This document shows positions 1 to 5,379 of a stretch of 5,379 bases of DNA, piece by piece (the stretch's first letter is position 1; the number at the start of each line of letters is the position of its first letter). Source of the DNA: an uncultured Alphaproteobacteria bacterium (lineage in GTDB: Bacteria > Pseudomonadota > Alphaproteobacteria > Rickettsiales > UBA1997); NCBI GenBank assembly GCA_903898475.1, contig CAIUFU010000218.1:1-5379 (forward strand). Direction: 5' to 3'. Both the position numbers and the translations under genes were made by a program. The notes beneath the pieces are model-generated. The model was not told the origin of the DNA, did not search any database, and worked only from the letters and a program-made list of their open reading frames with translations.

Positions 1-5
1 CCGTG

Positions 6-45
6 CCCAGAATCATGCTTCGACAGGCTCAGCATGACAATTGGG
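6..45. repeat. REP-like palindromic repeat downstream of rodA
   Basis: The arm TCATGCT at 13-19 is complementary to AGCATGA at 31-37, giving a 7-bp stem around an 11-nt loop (20-30). Outer bases CCCA (6-9) and TGGG (42-45) could extend the structure across an internal loop. The loop region carries TTCGACAGGCTCAG, which resembles a dispersed palindromic repeat I recall from intergenic regions of many unrelated bacteria; this is memory, not a search result. It starts directly after the rodA stop codon. There is no T-run on either side, so it does not look like a standard intrinsic terminator, although a transcript-end or mRNA-stabilising hairpin is possible. Only one copy is present in this window. 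Confidence 0.6.
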
Positions 46-46
46 G

Positions 47-1174
47 TTAGTTCAGTTTAAGATCTGAATTTTTGTGCAAATCCACATTCAAAACCAACCC
101 AAACCCAATCATCATCGACGCCATAATTGTGCCGCCGTAAGAAACAAAAGGTAATGGCGCTCCAACCACTGGAATCAAGCCCATTCCCATTCCCATATTG
201 ATGAACATGTGGATGAAAAAAATATTAATCACACCCATCGTAAGCAAACGGCCGTATTGATGTTTAGTCTTCATCGCAATTGAAATGCCAATGGCGATGA
301 TGCCTGAGTAAACGGCGATTGTGAAAAAACTTCCCAAAAATCCGAGTTCTTCAGAAAGCATCGTGAAAATAAAATCGGTTTGTTTTTCCGGTAAGAAATT
401 GAGCTGACCTTGTGTGCCGTTTAAGTAACCTTTGCCGAAAAGTCCGCCCGAACCGATGGCGATTTTTGATTGAATAATGTTGTAGCCGCTGCCCAATGGA
501 TCGTTGCTGGGATTGAGGAAAGTGAGCACGCGCTGTTTTTGATAATCGTAAAGCAAGAAGTGCCAGGCAAATGGAATTGAGGCGAGTGCGGCGATTCCAA
601 CGGAAACGAATTTCCACATTTTAACGCCCGCTAAAAACAAAAGTGAAACGCCGGCCATAACTAAAATTGCGCCGGTTCCAAGATCGGGTTGGTAAAAAAT
701 AAAACAGGCGGGAACTGCGATTAATGCCAGCGGAATAATGATGAAACGAATCTGCCCGATCTCTTCTGCCTCAATGCTGTAGAAGTAACGAGCTAGTGCA
801 AAAACCGTGCATACTTTCATGATTTCTGAAGGTTGAATTGTCACCGGTCCGATACGAAACCAACGCGTTGCACCCATGGCGTTGTGGCCCATAATATCAA
901 CGATGATGAGTAAAATCAGTGCCACTGCATAAAAAATGTATGAGGCTTTAAACCAAATTTTAATGTCGGTAATTGCGATAAAAATCATCAGCGGAAAGAA
1001 GATGCAGAAAAACCCGAGCTGCTTGATGAGCCAAGGTCTGAAGCTGCCGCCGCCAGCGGAGTAAAGCATTAAAAAACCAATGAATGCCAAAATAATAATT
1101 AGCGAAATTAAGAGCCAATTTAACTGTTCTAGCTTTTGCGAAATCGGAATTTTTTTTTGCTCGAAGAAGGACAT
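47..1174 (-). CDS. rodA: Rod shape-determining protein RodA (SEDS peptidoglycan glycosyltransferase)
   Basis: RodA is the SEDS-family polymerase that links lipid II into glycan strands during side-wall growth, working in the inner membrane with a class B penicillin-binding protein (PBP2) and the MreBCD elongasome. The 375-residue protein is the usual family length and is highly hydrophobic, with about ten membrane segments starting near residue 20. Visible SEDS signatures are ATRWFRIG (102-109) followed by QPSEIMK (114-120), QPDLGT (162-167), NP-DPLGSGYN (221-232), IGSGGLFGKG (240-249), NFLPEKQTDFIF (259-270) and LPFVSYGG (341-348). Asp267 in the QTDFIF motif matches the Asp essential for polymerase activity in studied RodA proteins. 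The NFLPE and DPLGSGYN wording favours RodA over FtsW. The ATG at 1174 lacks a clear Shine-Dalgarno sequence (AAACGCAAA precedes it). An A9 tract lies within codons 6-9. It stands alone here, with virB8 divergent upstream rather than mrdA or mreD. Confidence 0.96.
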   Translation of the reverse strand: MSFFEQKKIPISQKLEQLNWLLISLIIILAFIGFLMLYSAGGGSFRPWLIKQLGFFCIFFPLMIFIAITDIKIWFKASYIFYAVALILLIIVDIMGHNAMGATRWFRIGPVTIQPSEIMKVCTVFALARYFYSIEAEEIGQIRFIIIPLALIAVPACFIFYQPDLGTGAILVMAGVSLLFLAGVKMWKFVSVGIAALASIPFAWHFLLYDYQKQRVLTFLNPSNDPLGSGYNIIQSKIAIGSGGLFGKGYLNGTQGQLNFLPEKQTDFIFTMLSEELGFLGSFFTIAVYSGIIAIGISIAMKTKHQYGRLLTMGVINIFFIHMFINMGMGMGLIPVVGAPLPFVSYGGTIMASMMIGFGLVLNVDLHKNSDLKLN

Positions 1175-1227
1175 TTTGCGTTTTTTTGGGAAGTAAAAAT
1201 TTAAAGAAGGGGCCGCGAATTAAGACG

Positions 1228-1247
1228 GCTTGAAATATTAATCAAGC
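1228..1247. promoter_or_regulatory. Inverted repeat GCTTGA-N8-TCAAGC, possible operator
   Basis: Six-base arms at 1228-1233 and 1242-1247 are perfectly complementary and separated by eight A/T bases. It sits near the middle of the divergent region, where a regulator could act on both promoters. A third copy of the TCAAGC arm occurs at 1313-1318, touching the virB8 start codon. No T-run follows on either strand, so a terminator is unlikely. Operator function is inferred from position and symmetry only. Confidence 0.3.
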
Positions 1248-1256
1248 TTCCTTACC

Positions 1257-1266
1257 TTCGCGCGAA
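1257..1266. repeat. Perfect 10-bp palindrome TTCGCGCGAA
   Basis: The ten bases read identically on both strands and form a GC-rich core in otherwise AT-rich intergenic DNA, ten bases after the inverted repeat at 1228-1247. It could be a dimeric regulator site, but symmetry does not extend past ten bases and no known consensus is matched with confidence. Confidence 0.3.
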
Positions 1267-1318
1267 AATTACCTATTAAGACTTTTTTTAAACCGCTTTC
1301 CAGCCTTTATTTTCAAGC

Positions 1319-1984
1319 ATGTCAGAGATTGAGAAACAAAATAAAAAAACCAAGCTCAGAGTCAAAAATTGGTATTCGAATCGTTATCAAATTATTGTAG
1401 TTCAGCGTAATATACTTTTGCTCTTCACTCTGGTATCAATGTTCTCGGTTGCGATCGCGGTAATTTTTGTGAAGAATGTAATGTCTTCAAAGTCGCTTGA
1501 GCCTTACGTTATTGAAGTTGAACAAAAAACCGGAATTGCGACAATTGTTGATCAATTAACTTCGCAAACTTTCACCGGCGATCAGATGATTCGCAAATAT
1601 TTCATCAATGAATTTGTTCACGCGGCGAGCGGTTATGATCCAAAAACTTACAAAATGAATGTTGAGAAAGTTAGACTTTTCTCGGTGCCGTCAGTTTATT
1701 CTGAGTTTCGTAATCGCATTAATGCGCGACAATTAGGAACTGGCTCGCAAATTGATGTGCGGATAAAATCGGTGCAATTTACCGATGCCAATACGGCGCA
1801 AATTCGTATCACCGATCAGCTTTCTTCAGATACGGATTACAAGCCGCAAACCAAAGAAAAAGTGATCACAATGGGATTCTATTTCTCTCCGCAAATGAAT
1901 TTGACTATGGAAGAGAGACTGATCAATCCTCTAGGTTTTCAGGTTAATAATTACCTGATCGCAGAAGAAGTGTTTAGTTACTAA
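1319..1984 (+). CDS. virB8: Type IV secretion system inner-membrane protein VirB8
   Basis: VirB8 is a bitopic inner-membrane protein that nucleates assembly of P-type type IV secretion channels, contacting VirB9, VirB10 and the pilus subunits through its periplasmic domain. The 221-residue product has a short, lysine-rich cytoplasmic N-terminus with NWYSNRYQ (17-24), one membrane segment at about 31-52, and a periplasmic domain with the mixed alpha/beta NTF2-like character of the family. The signature NPLGFQV (203-209), containing the conserved NPxG of VirB8, is close to the C-terminus as expected. Length is normal (about 220-240). The ATG at 1319 is preceded only by a weak CAAG. virB9 follows after 14 bp, so the two are probably one transcript. 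Family assignment is firm; whether it serves DNA conjugation or effector secretion cannot be seen here. Confidence 0.93.
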   Translation: MSEIEKQNKKTKLRVKNWYSNRYQIIVVQRNILLLFTLVSMFSVAIAVIFVKNVMSSKSLEPYVIEVEQKTGIATIVDQLTSQTFTGDQMIRKYFINEFVHAASGYDPKTYKMNVEKVRLFSVPSVYSEFRNRINARQLGTGSQIDVRIKSVQFTDANTAQIRITDQLSSDTDYKPQTKEKVITMGFYFSPQMNLTMEERLINPLGFQVNNYLIAEEVFSY

Positions 1985-1993
1985 TTCAAACTT

Positions 1994-1998
1994 AAGGA
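1994..1998 (+). promoter_or_regulatory. Ribosome binding site AAGGA of virB9
   Basis: AAGGA is a clear Shine-Dalgarno core on the plus strand, in the 14-bp virB8-virB9 gap. It directly touches the ATG at 1999 and lies only three bases from the second ATG at 2002, both closer than usual. This favours the second ATG, or weak initiation. Confidence 0.5.
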
Positions 1999-2868
1999 AT
2001 GATGAACCGAATCGAGATTATTAAAATTACAACCAAAGCTCGATTCTTGGTAACATTCCTTTTGCTCTCGCTTTTTTCTGCAGCTGCTTTTTCACAAACT
2101 CCCATCACTACCGATTCCCGCATCAGAACTTTGGTTTACAATCCCAACGAAGTTTACGAGCTGAAGTTTTACTATAACTATCAGTCATTCATTGAATTTT
2201 CTGAAGATGAAGAAATTGAAATGATTTCAATTGGTGAGGCTTTTGCTTGGCGTTTAACTCCTGCCGGAAAAAGATTATTTGTTAGGCCACTGGAAATTGC
2301 GGCTCACACCAACATGACCATCATCACAAATAAAAGAACTTATCACTTCGACATCAGATCTGATGAATTTAACGGTAAGGCTGATGAAGATTTGGTTTAC
2401 ACCGTGAGATTTTTCTATCCGCAAATTGGCCAGCCTTTGCCAATTCCGCCGCAGCTTACTGCGCCAAATGTTGCGGTTAGAAAGCCAGCGCCAGCGGTTC
2501 AGGAAAAATATGTGGTTAAAACTCCAATTCCGGGTGCCAATGTTACCGAAGCAATTCCGGGTTTGATTGGACGTAATCCCGAAAAGGCAGATCTGAATTT
2601 TGATTATAGTTTGGCGGGAAAATCAGATAATATCGTGCCGTTAAAAGTTTACGACAACGGCACTGAAACCTATTTCCAATTTGCTAATGACAATTTGGTA
2701 ATTCCATCAATCAACTCGGTGGATGCCAGTGGCAATGAGCAGGTCTTAACCTATGTGATTCGCGACAATTATGTTGTAGTGCCGGTAATCACTAGACAGT
2801 TCACTTTGCGTTTGTCGGACAGCTTGCTTTGCATCTATAACAACAAAATGTTCAATCTGAAGAGATAG
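1999..2868 (+). CDS. virB9: Type IV secretion system outer-membrane core protein VirB9
   Basis: VirB9 (TrbG/CagX family) forms, with VirB7 and VirB10, the periplasm-spanning and outer-membrane core ring of a type IV secretion channel. The 289-residue precursor has a basic N-terminus, a hydrophobic stretch (about 17-30) and a likely signal-peptidase I site near AAAFSQ (28-33); there is no lipobox Cys. The N-terminal lobe includes DSRIRTLVYNPNEV (39-52) and TNMTIITNKRTYHFD (104-118), ending at VRFFYP (136-141). A proline-rich linker (about 141-195) leads to the C-terminal beta lobe with TYFQFAN (224-230) and a final FTLRLSDSLLCIYN (268-281). Cys278 is the only Cys in the predicted mature chain; in Agrobacterium a VirB9 Cys bonds to VirB7, but equivalence is only a guess. 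The start is ATGATG; the second ATG (2002) has better spacing to AAGGA. The stop directly abuts the stop of the opposing gene, and no virB10 follows. Confidence 0.94.
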   Translation: MMNRIEIIKITTKARFLVTFLLLSLFSAAAFSQTPITTDSRIRTLVYNPNEVYELKFYYNYQSFIEFSEDEEIEMISIGEAFAWRLTPAGKRLFVRPLEIAAHTNMTIITNKRTYHFDIRSDEFNGKADEDLVYTVRFFYPQIGQPLPIPPQLTAPNVAVRKPAPAVQEKYVVKTPIPGANVTEAIPGLIGRNPEKADLNFDYSLAGKSDNIVPLKVYDNGTETYFQFANDNLVIPSINSVDASGNEQVLTYVIRDNYVVVPVITRQFTLRLSDSLLCIYNNKMFNLKR

Positions 2869-3486
2869 TTAGATCGTTAAAATCAGGCGATCGCGATAAA
2901 ACTCATATTTCTTAAACTTACGCAGGAAGCTCATTCCCAAAAGCGAAGTTCCCATCTCGGCGTTATTTACGGACGCCGCAACATCATGAAAAATCACATC
3001 TCCAACTTCTATTTGATCAAGCATAACTGTCGCCCCCCAAGCTCTACCATTGGCGGTTTGATAAGGTTTGTTAAAGTTTAGCTTTTTTGGATTGATACCA
3101 ATTCTTTCGGCCTCAGCAAGGCTCATAACAATGTCGCTGGCGCCAGTATCGATCATAAAATGCATCGCAGTGCCGTTGATTTTGAGATCGATATAAAAGT
3201 GACCATCTTGCGACAGAGTAATTTCTAACTCGCCGGATTTATTGATGCGAACTGCTGAAGGATTTATTTCGCCCAAAACGCGATTTTTAAAATCTGAGAA
3301 TTCGAAGCGGTAAGAATAAATGACAATTGTTGCAAGCCCCACAACTGACCAAATTCCCAGATATTTAATAATTTTACTCAAAGGCAAATCGCGACGTGTC
3401 AAAAGGCCGCTAATTAGCATCGCTAAAATTATTGAAAGGCTGGCGAAATTTTGCCAATCGCTTGAGCTCAAACTGCTAAAATTCAT
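2869..3486 (-). CDS. Membrane-anchored retropepsin-like aspartic protease (clan AA, TIGR02281-type)
   Basis: This 205-residue protein is a single-domain retropepsin-like aspartic protease, a family that is active as a dimer with one catalytic Asp per subunit. Two hydrophobic segments (about 13-29 and 40-58) flank a basic loop TRRDLPLSK (30-38); by the positive-inside rule the loop is cytoplasmic and the protease domain periplasmic. The catalytic motif is DTGAS (113-117, Asp113), preceded by hydrophobic HFMI. TANGRAWGATVMLDQIEVGD (144-163) follows the flap-like region, and TSLLGMSFL (180-188) is the conserved C-terminal family motif. The best-known relative is APRc of Rickettsia conorii, reported to process the surface protein rOmpB; the substrate here is unknown. 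The start is well supported: the ATG overlaps the hisC stop as TAATG, with AAAGG (3494-3498) seven bases upstream. It is the last gene of the parB-hisC unit. Confidence 0.9.
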   Translation of the reverse strand: MNFSSLSSSDWQNFASLSIILAMLISGLLTRRDLPLSKIIKYLGIWSVVGLATIVIYSYRFEFSDFKNRVLGEINPSAVRINKSGELEITLSQDGHFYIDLKINGTAMHFMIDTGASDIVMSLAEAERIGINPKKLNFNKPYQTANGRAWGATVMLDQIEVGDVIFHDVAASVNNAEMGTSLLGMSFLRKFKKYEFYRDRLILTI

Positions 3487-4559
3487 TAAGCCGCCTTTAA
3501 AATTTCCAAAACTTGTAAATTTTCTTCTTCAGTTCCAATCGTCAAACGCAGACAATTTGGTAATCCGTAACCCGCCATTTCGCGCAAGATAAAGCCATTT
3601 TCCAAAAGTTTAAGATTGGCTTTTTGGCAAGACTCAGCGCTGCCAAAATCCAGCAAAATAAAATTGGCAATTGAAGGGTGAGCTTTGACGTGATCCAGTT
3701 TAGCAAATTCTTGAAAGAAAATCTTTAGCCATTTTTTATTGTGAGCTTTTGATGCAGCAAAAAATTCATCATCGTGCAAAGCTGCTAAAGCGGCAACTTG
3801 CGCCGGTCCACCAACGTTAAAAGGCCCGCGAACCTTGTTTAGAACTTCGGCAACATATTCTGATGAGTAACACCAGCCGATGCGCAGAGAAGCCAAGCCA
3901 TAAATTTTTGAAAAAGTGCGAGTCGCCACCACATTTTCAAATTCATTCACCAGTGCGATGGCGTTGGGATAGTTTGGTTCATCAACAAATTCTTCGTAAG
4001 CGTGATCCAAAACAATCAGCACATTTTTTGGCGTGCCATTAATTAATTTTCTAATTTCGTCCGTGTTTAAATAAGAGCCGGTTGGGTTGTTGGGATTGGC
4101 GATAAAAATAATTTTTGTCTTCGGTGTGATCGCGGCAAGAATTGCATCAATATCAGTTTTAAGATTCTTTTCCTTAACTTTTATCGCTTTGGCACCGACG
4201 CGCTTGGCAGAAATAGGGTACATTAAAAACCCGAACTCGCTGTAAATCACTTCATCATTAATTCCGGCAAAAGCTGAGGTTAAAAATGCTAAAATCTCAT
4301 CAGATCCGGCACCGCAAACAATTTGTTTAGCGGCAATGCTATTTTTAGCGGCGAGCCCTTCACGTAGGGCAGTGCAAGCTCCGTCGGCATAGCGCATAAC
4401 TTCAGAATTGTGATCTTGATAAGTCGCAATTGCTTTTGGACTTGAGCCTAAAGCGTTTTCATTTGAGGAAAGTTTGACGACTTTCTTGCTGCCGATTTTT
4501 GCTTTTCCAGGAACGTAATTATCGATTTCTAAAATGTGTGGATGTGCTGTTAATTTCAT
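3486..4559 (-). CDS. hisC: Histidinol-phosphate aminotransferase (HisC-type, PLP-dependent)
   Basis: HisC converts imidazole-acetol phosphate and glutamate to histidinol phosphate and 2-oxoglutarate, a late step of histidine synthesis; many family members also transaminate aromatic amino-acid precursors. The 357-residue length is typical for this fold-type I enzyme. Motifs in order are YVPGK (15-19), LSSNEN (30-35), RYADG (56-60), GAGSDE (83-88) of the cofactor phosphate region, NPNNPTG (155-161), LDHAYEEF (184-191) with Asp185 and Tyr188, and TFSKIYGLASLRIGW (215-229) with Lys218 as the PLP Schiff-base lysine. Arg338 in LRLTIGT is the expected carboxylate-binding Arg. The ATG overlaps the parB stop as ATGA, and GGAG (4571-4574) lies 11 bases upstream. 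No other his gene is present, so an aromatic aminotransferase role cannot be excluded. The reading frame is intact. Confidence 0.92.
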   Translation of the reverse strand: MKLTAHPHILEIDNYVPGKAKIGSKKVVKLSSNENALGSSPKAIATYQDHNSEVMRYADGACTALREGLAAKNSIAAKQIVCGAGSDEILAFLTSAFAGINDEVIYSEFGFLMYPISAKRVGAKAIKVKEKNLKTDIDAILAAITPKTKIIFIANPNNPTGSYLNTDEIRKLINGTPKNVLIVLDHAYEEFVDEPNYPNAIALVNEFENVVATRTFSKIYGLASLRIGWCYSSEYVAEVLNKVRGPFNVGGPAQVAALAALHDDEFFAASKAHNKKWLKIFFQEFAKLDHVKAHPSIANFILLDFGSAESCQKANLKLLENGFILREMAGYGLPNCLRLTIGTEEENLQVLEILKAA

Positions 4560-4567
4560 GTGAAACT
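4552..4567. promoter_or_regulatory. parS-like sequence at the parB-hisC junction
   Basis: These 16 bases match the widespread parS consensus TGTTTCACGTGAAACA at 12 positions; within the inner TTTCACGTGAAAC the match is 12 of 13, with T for C at 4559. On the minus strand the half GTTTCAC is perfect. The site encodes the last residues and stop of ParB and the first codons of HisC, so coding needs could explain it. ParB binding would make it a local nucleation site or autoregulatory element; this is inferred from sequence similarity only. Confidence 0.3.
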
Positions 4568-5379
4568 TTTCTCCAATTTTTCGATTAGTTGTTGAACCTT
4601 TTCAAAGTCGCCAAATTTGATAGAAATACGGCCATTATTTTTAAAGGAATTATAAGAAATTTTTGCTTCCATTCCGCTGACTTGCGAGAGTTTATTTTCT
4701 AAAATAGTTAGATGTTCGCTGTTAACGAATTTTATTCTCGATTCAGTTCTAACCAGAAGCGGCGTGCTTCTGATTTTCTCTACTTTTTCATCACGCACTA
4801 AATCTTCGGCATGACGAACCGTTAAAGCCTCATTGATAATTCTTTGAGCCAATTTTTCCGGATTGTTCGAATTAATAATGGCGCGCGCATGACCCATTGA
4901 AATTAGTTTTTTATCCAGAGATTCGCGAACTGAAGCAGGCAATCCCAAAAGTCGCAAAAGATTGGCAATGTGGCTACGGCTTTTGCCAACTCTTTTGGCG
5001 ATTTGATCTTGTGAGTAAGAGAATTCTTCGATCAATTTCTGGTAACCTTCGGACTCTTCAATCAAAGATAAATCGGTTCTTTGGATGTTTTCGATAATCG
5101 CCAGTTCCAAGGCTTCATGATTATTAATCTTTTTGACGATGGCAGATATTTTTGAAAGTCCGGCAAGAATTGTTGCACGAAATCTGCGTTCGCCCGCGAT
5201 GATTTCATAATGATCTTCATTGCCGATTTTGCGCAAAATAATTGGCTGAATTAGACCATTTTCTTTGATGGAATTGGCTAATTCTTGTAATTCGATTTGG
5301 TCAAAATTCTTACGCGGTTGGTAAACCCCGGCATTAATTTTGCTAATTTCAATTGATTCAACGGCTTTGAAATCTGGAG
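4556..5379 (-). CDS. parB: Chromosome-partitioning protein ParB, missing its N-terminus at the window edge
   Basis: ParB is a CTP-dependent DNA clamp that loads at parS sites near the origin and works with ParA to segregate the chromosome. The frame stays open to base 5379, giving 273 complete codons; typical chromosomal ParB is about 290, so perhaps 15-25 N-terminal residues lie outside. The TTG at 5236 is an internal Leu codon, not a start, because conserved sequence continues upstream. In visible-residue numbering: QPRKNFD (20-26) and SIKENGLIQPIIL (36-48) form box I; GERRFRA (62-68) is the CTP-binding box; ENIQRTDL (96-103) follows; a helix-turn-helix spans about 121-147 (YSQDQIAKRVGKSRSHIANL); MGHARAII (161-168) is also conserved. 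The dimerisation region is at the C-terminus (about 215-273). The stop TGA overlaps the hisC ATG. parA is expected upstream but lies outside the window. Confidence 0.96.
   Translation of the reverse strand, partial: PDFKAVESIEISKINAGVYQPRKNFDQIELQELANSIKENGLIQPIILRKIGNEDHYEIIAGERRFRATILAGLSKISAIVKKINNHEALELAIIENIQRTDLSLIEESEGYQKLIEEFSYSQDQIAKRVGKSRSHIANLLRLLGLPASVRESLDKKLISMGHARAIINSNNPEKLAQRIINEALTVRHAEDLVRDEKVEKIRSTPLLVRTESRIKFVNSEHLTILENKLSQVSGMEAKISYNSFKNNGRISIKFGDFEKVQQLIEKLEKSFT

Larger units (their letters stand above)
1175..1318. promoter_or_regulatory. Divergent intergenic region between rodA and virB8
   Basis: These 144 bp must hold the start signals for both virB8-virB9 (plus) and rodA (minus), since no gene lies between them. 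I could not assign convincing -35/-10 pairs on either strand. The region contains an inverted repeat (1228-1247), a perfect palindrome TTCGCGCGAA (1257-1266) and T-rich stretches (1181-1187 and 1283-1289). Neither start codon has a strong Shine-Dalgarno sequence. No small gene was recognised here. Confidence 0.6.

Noticed and set aside
182..196. CATTCC hexamer tandem repeat inside rodA
   Set aside because: It encodes Met-Gly repeats at a place where RodA proteins have the same length, so there is no insertion and it is likely coincidence of codons.
351..617. 88-codon open frame on the minus strand
   Set aside because: It lies wholly inside rodA in another frame, has no recognisable motif, and rodA is unambiguous there.
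1228..1260. Intrinsic terminator in the divergent region
   Set aside because: The inverted repeat is AT-rich in the loop with short arms and is not followed by a T-run on either strand; no gene ends nearby.
1276..1291. Possible CtrA site (TTAA...TTAA) upstream of virB8
   Set aside because: The two TTAA halves are eight bases apart, not the seven of the full CtrA consensus, and AT-rich DNA gives such pairs readily.
3320..3592. 90-codon open frame on the plus strand
   Set aside because: It is antisense to the hisC-protease junction, is made of low-complexity basic/hydrophobic residues and has no family signature.
4897..5097. 66-codon open frame on the plus strand
   Set aside because: It is antisense to the conserved core of parB, with no motif of its own.
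5234..5236. TTG as a start codon for ParB
   Set aside because: The frame continues upstream to the window edge and encodes conserved ParB box I (QPRKNFD and SIKENGLIQPII), so this TTG is an internal Leu.
1..5379. CRISPR array, tRNA/rRNA gene, insertion sequence or phage genes
   Set aside because: No regularly spaced repeats, cloverleaf structure, transposase-like reading frame or phage protein motif was seen; nearly all bases are in six identified genes.

Overview
This window looks like chromosome from a low-to-moderate GC (about 40% by eye) alphaproteobacterium. The support is the combination of a chromosomal ParB, a DTGAS-type membrane-anchored retropepsin-like protease (a family typical of Alphaproteobacteria, including the Rickettsia protease APRc), and VirB8/VirB9 proteins that read like the chromosomal P-type (vir-like) type IV secretion genes of Rickettsiales and relatives. 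A histidinol-phosphate-type aminotransferase suggests less amino-acid auxotrophy than in classical Rickettsia. No species can be named from the sequence alone.

Layout. Bases 1-46 hold a hairpin-forming, REP-like palindromic repeat just past the rodA stop. Bases 47-1174 (minus) encode RodA, the SEDS peptidoglycan polymerase. Bases 1175-1318 form a divergent intergenic region with an inverted repeat and a perfect 10-bp palindrome. Bases 1319-2868 (plus) encode VirB8 and VirB9, 14 bp apart. Their last stop codon directly abuts the stop of the opposite gene. Bases 2869-5379 (minus) hold a tight three-gene unit transcribed parB -> hisC -> aspartic protease, with a 4-bp ATGA overlap at the first junction and a 1-bp TAATG overlap at the second. 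parB runs off the right edge; only its first residues are missing.

How the genes fit together. RodA polymerises glycan strands in the inner membrane. VirB8 (inner-membrane bridge) and VirB9 (periplasmic/outer-membrane core) are two parts of a type IV secretion channel, but VirB10, VirB11, VirB4 and VirD4 are not here. The minus-strand unit combines chromosome segregation (ParB), an amino-acid aminotransferase and a periplasm-facing protease. The overlaps imply translational coupling rather than a shared pathway.

The genes themselves belong to known families and I found no clear novel system. The points most worth a second look are the parS-like sequence at the parB/hisC junction, the isolated virB8-virB9 pair, the zero-gap convergent stops, and the repeat after rodA.
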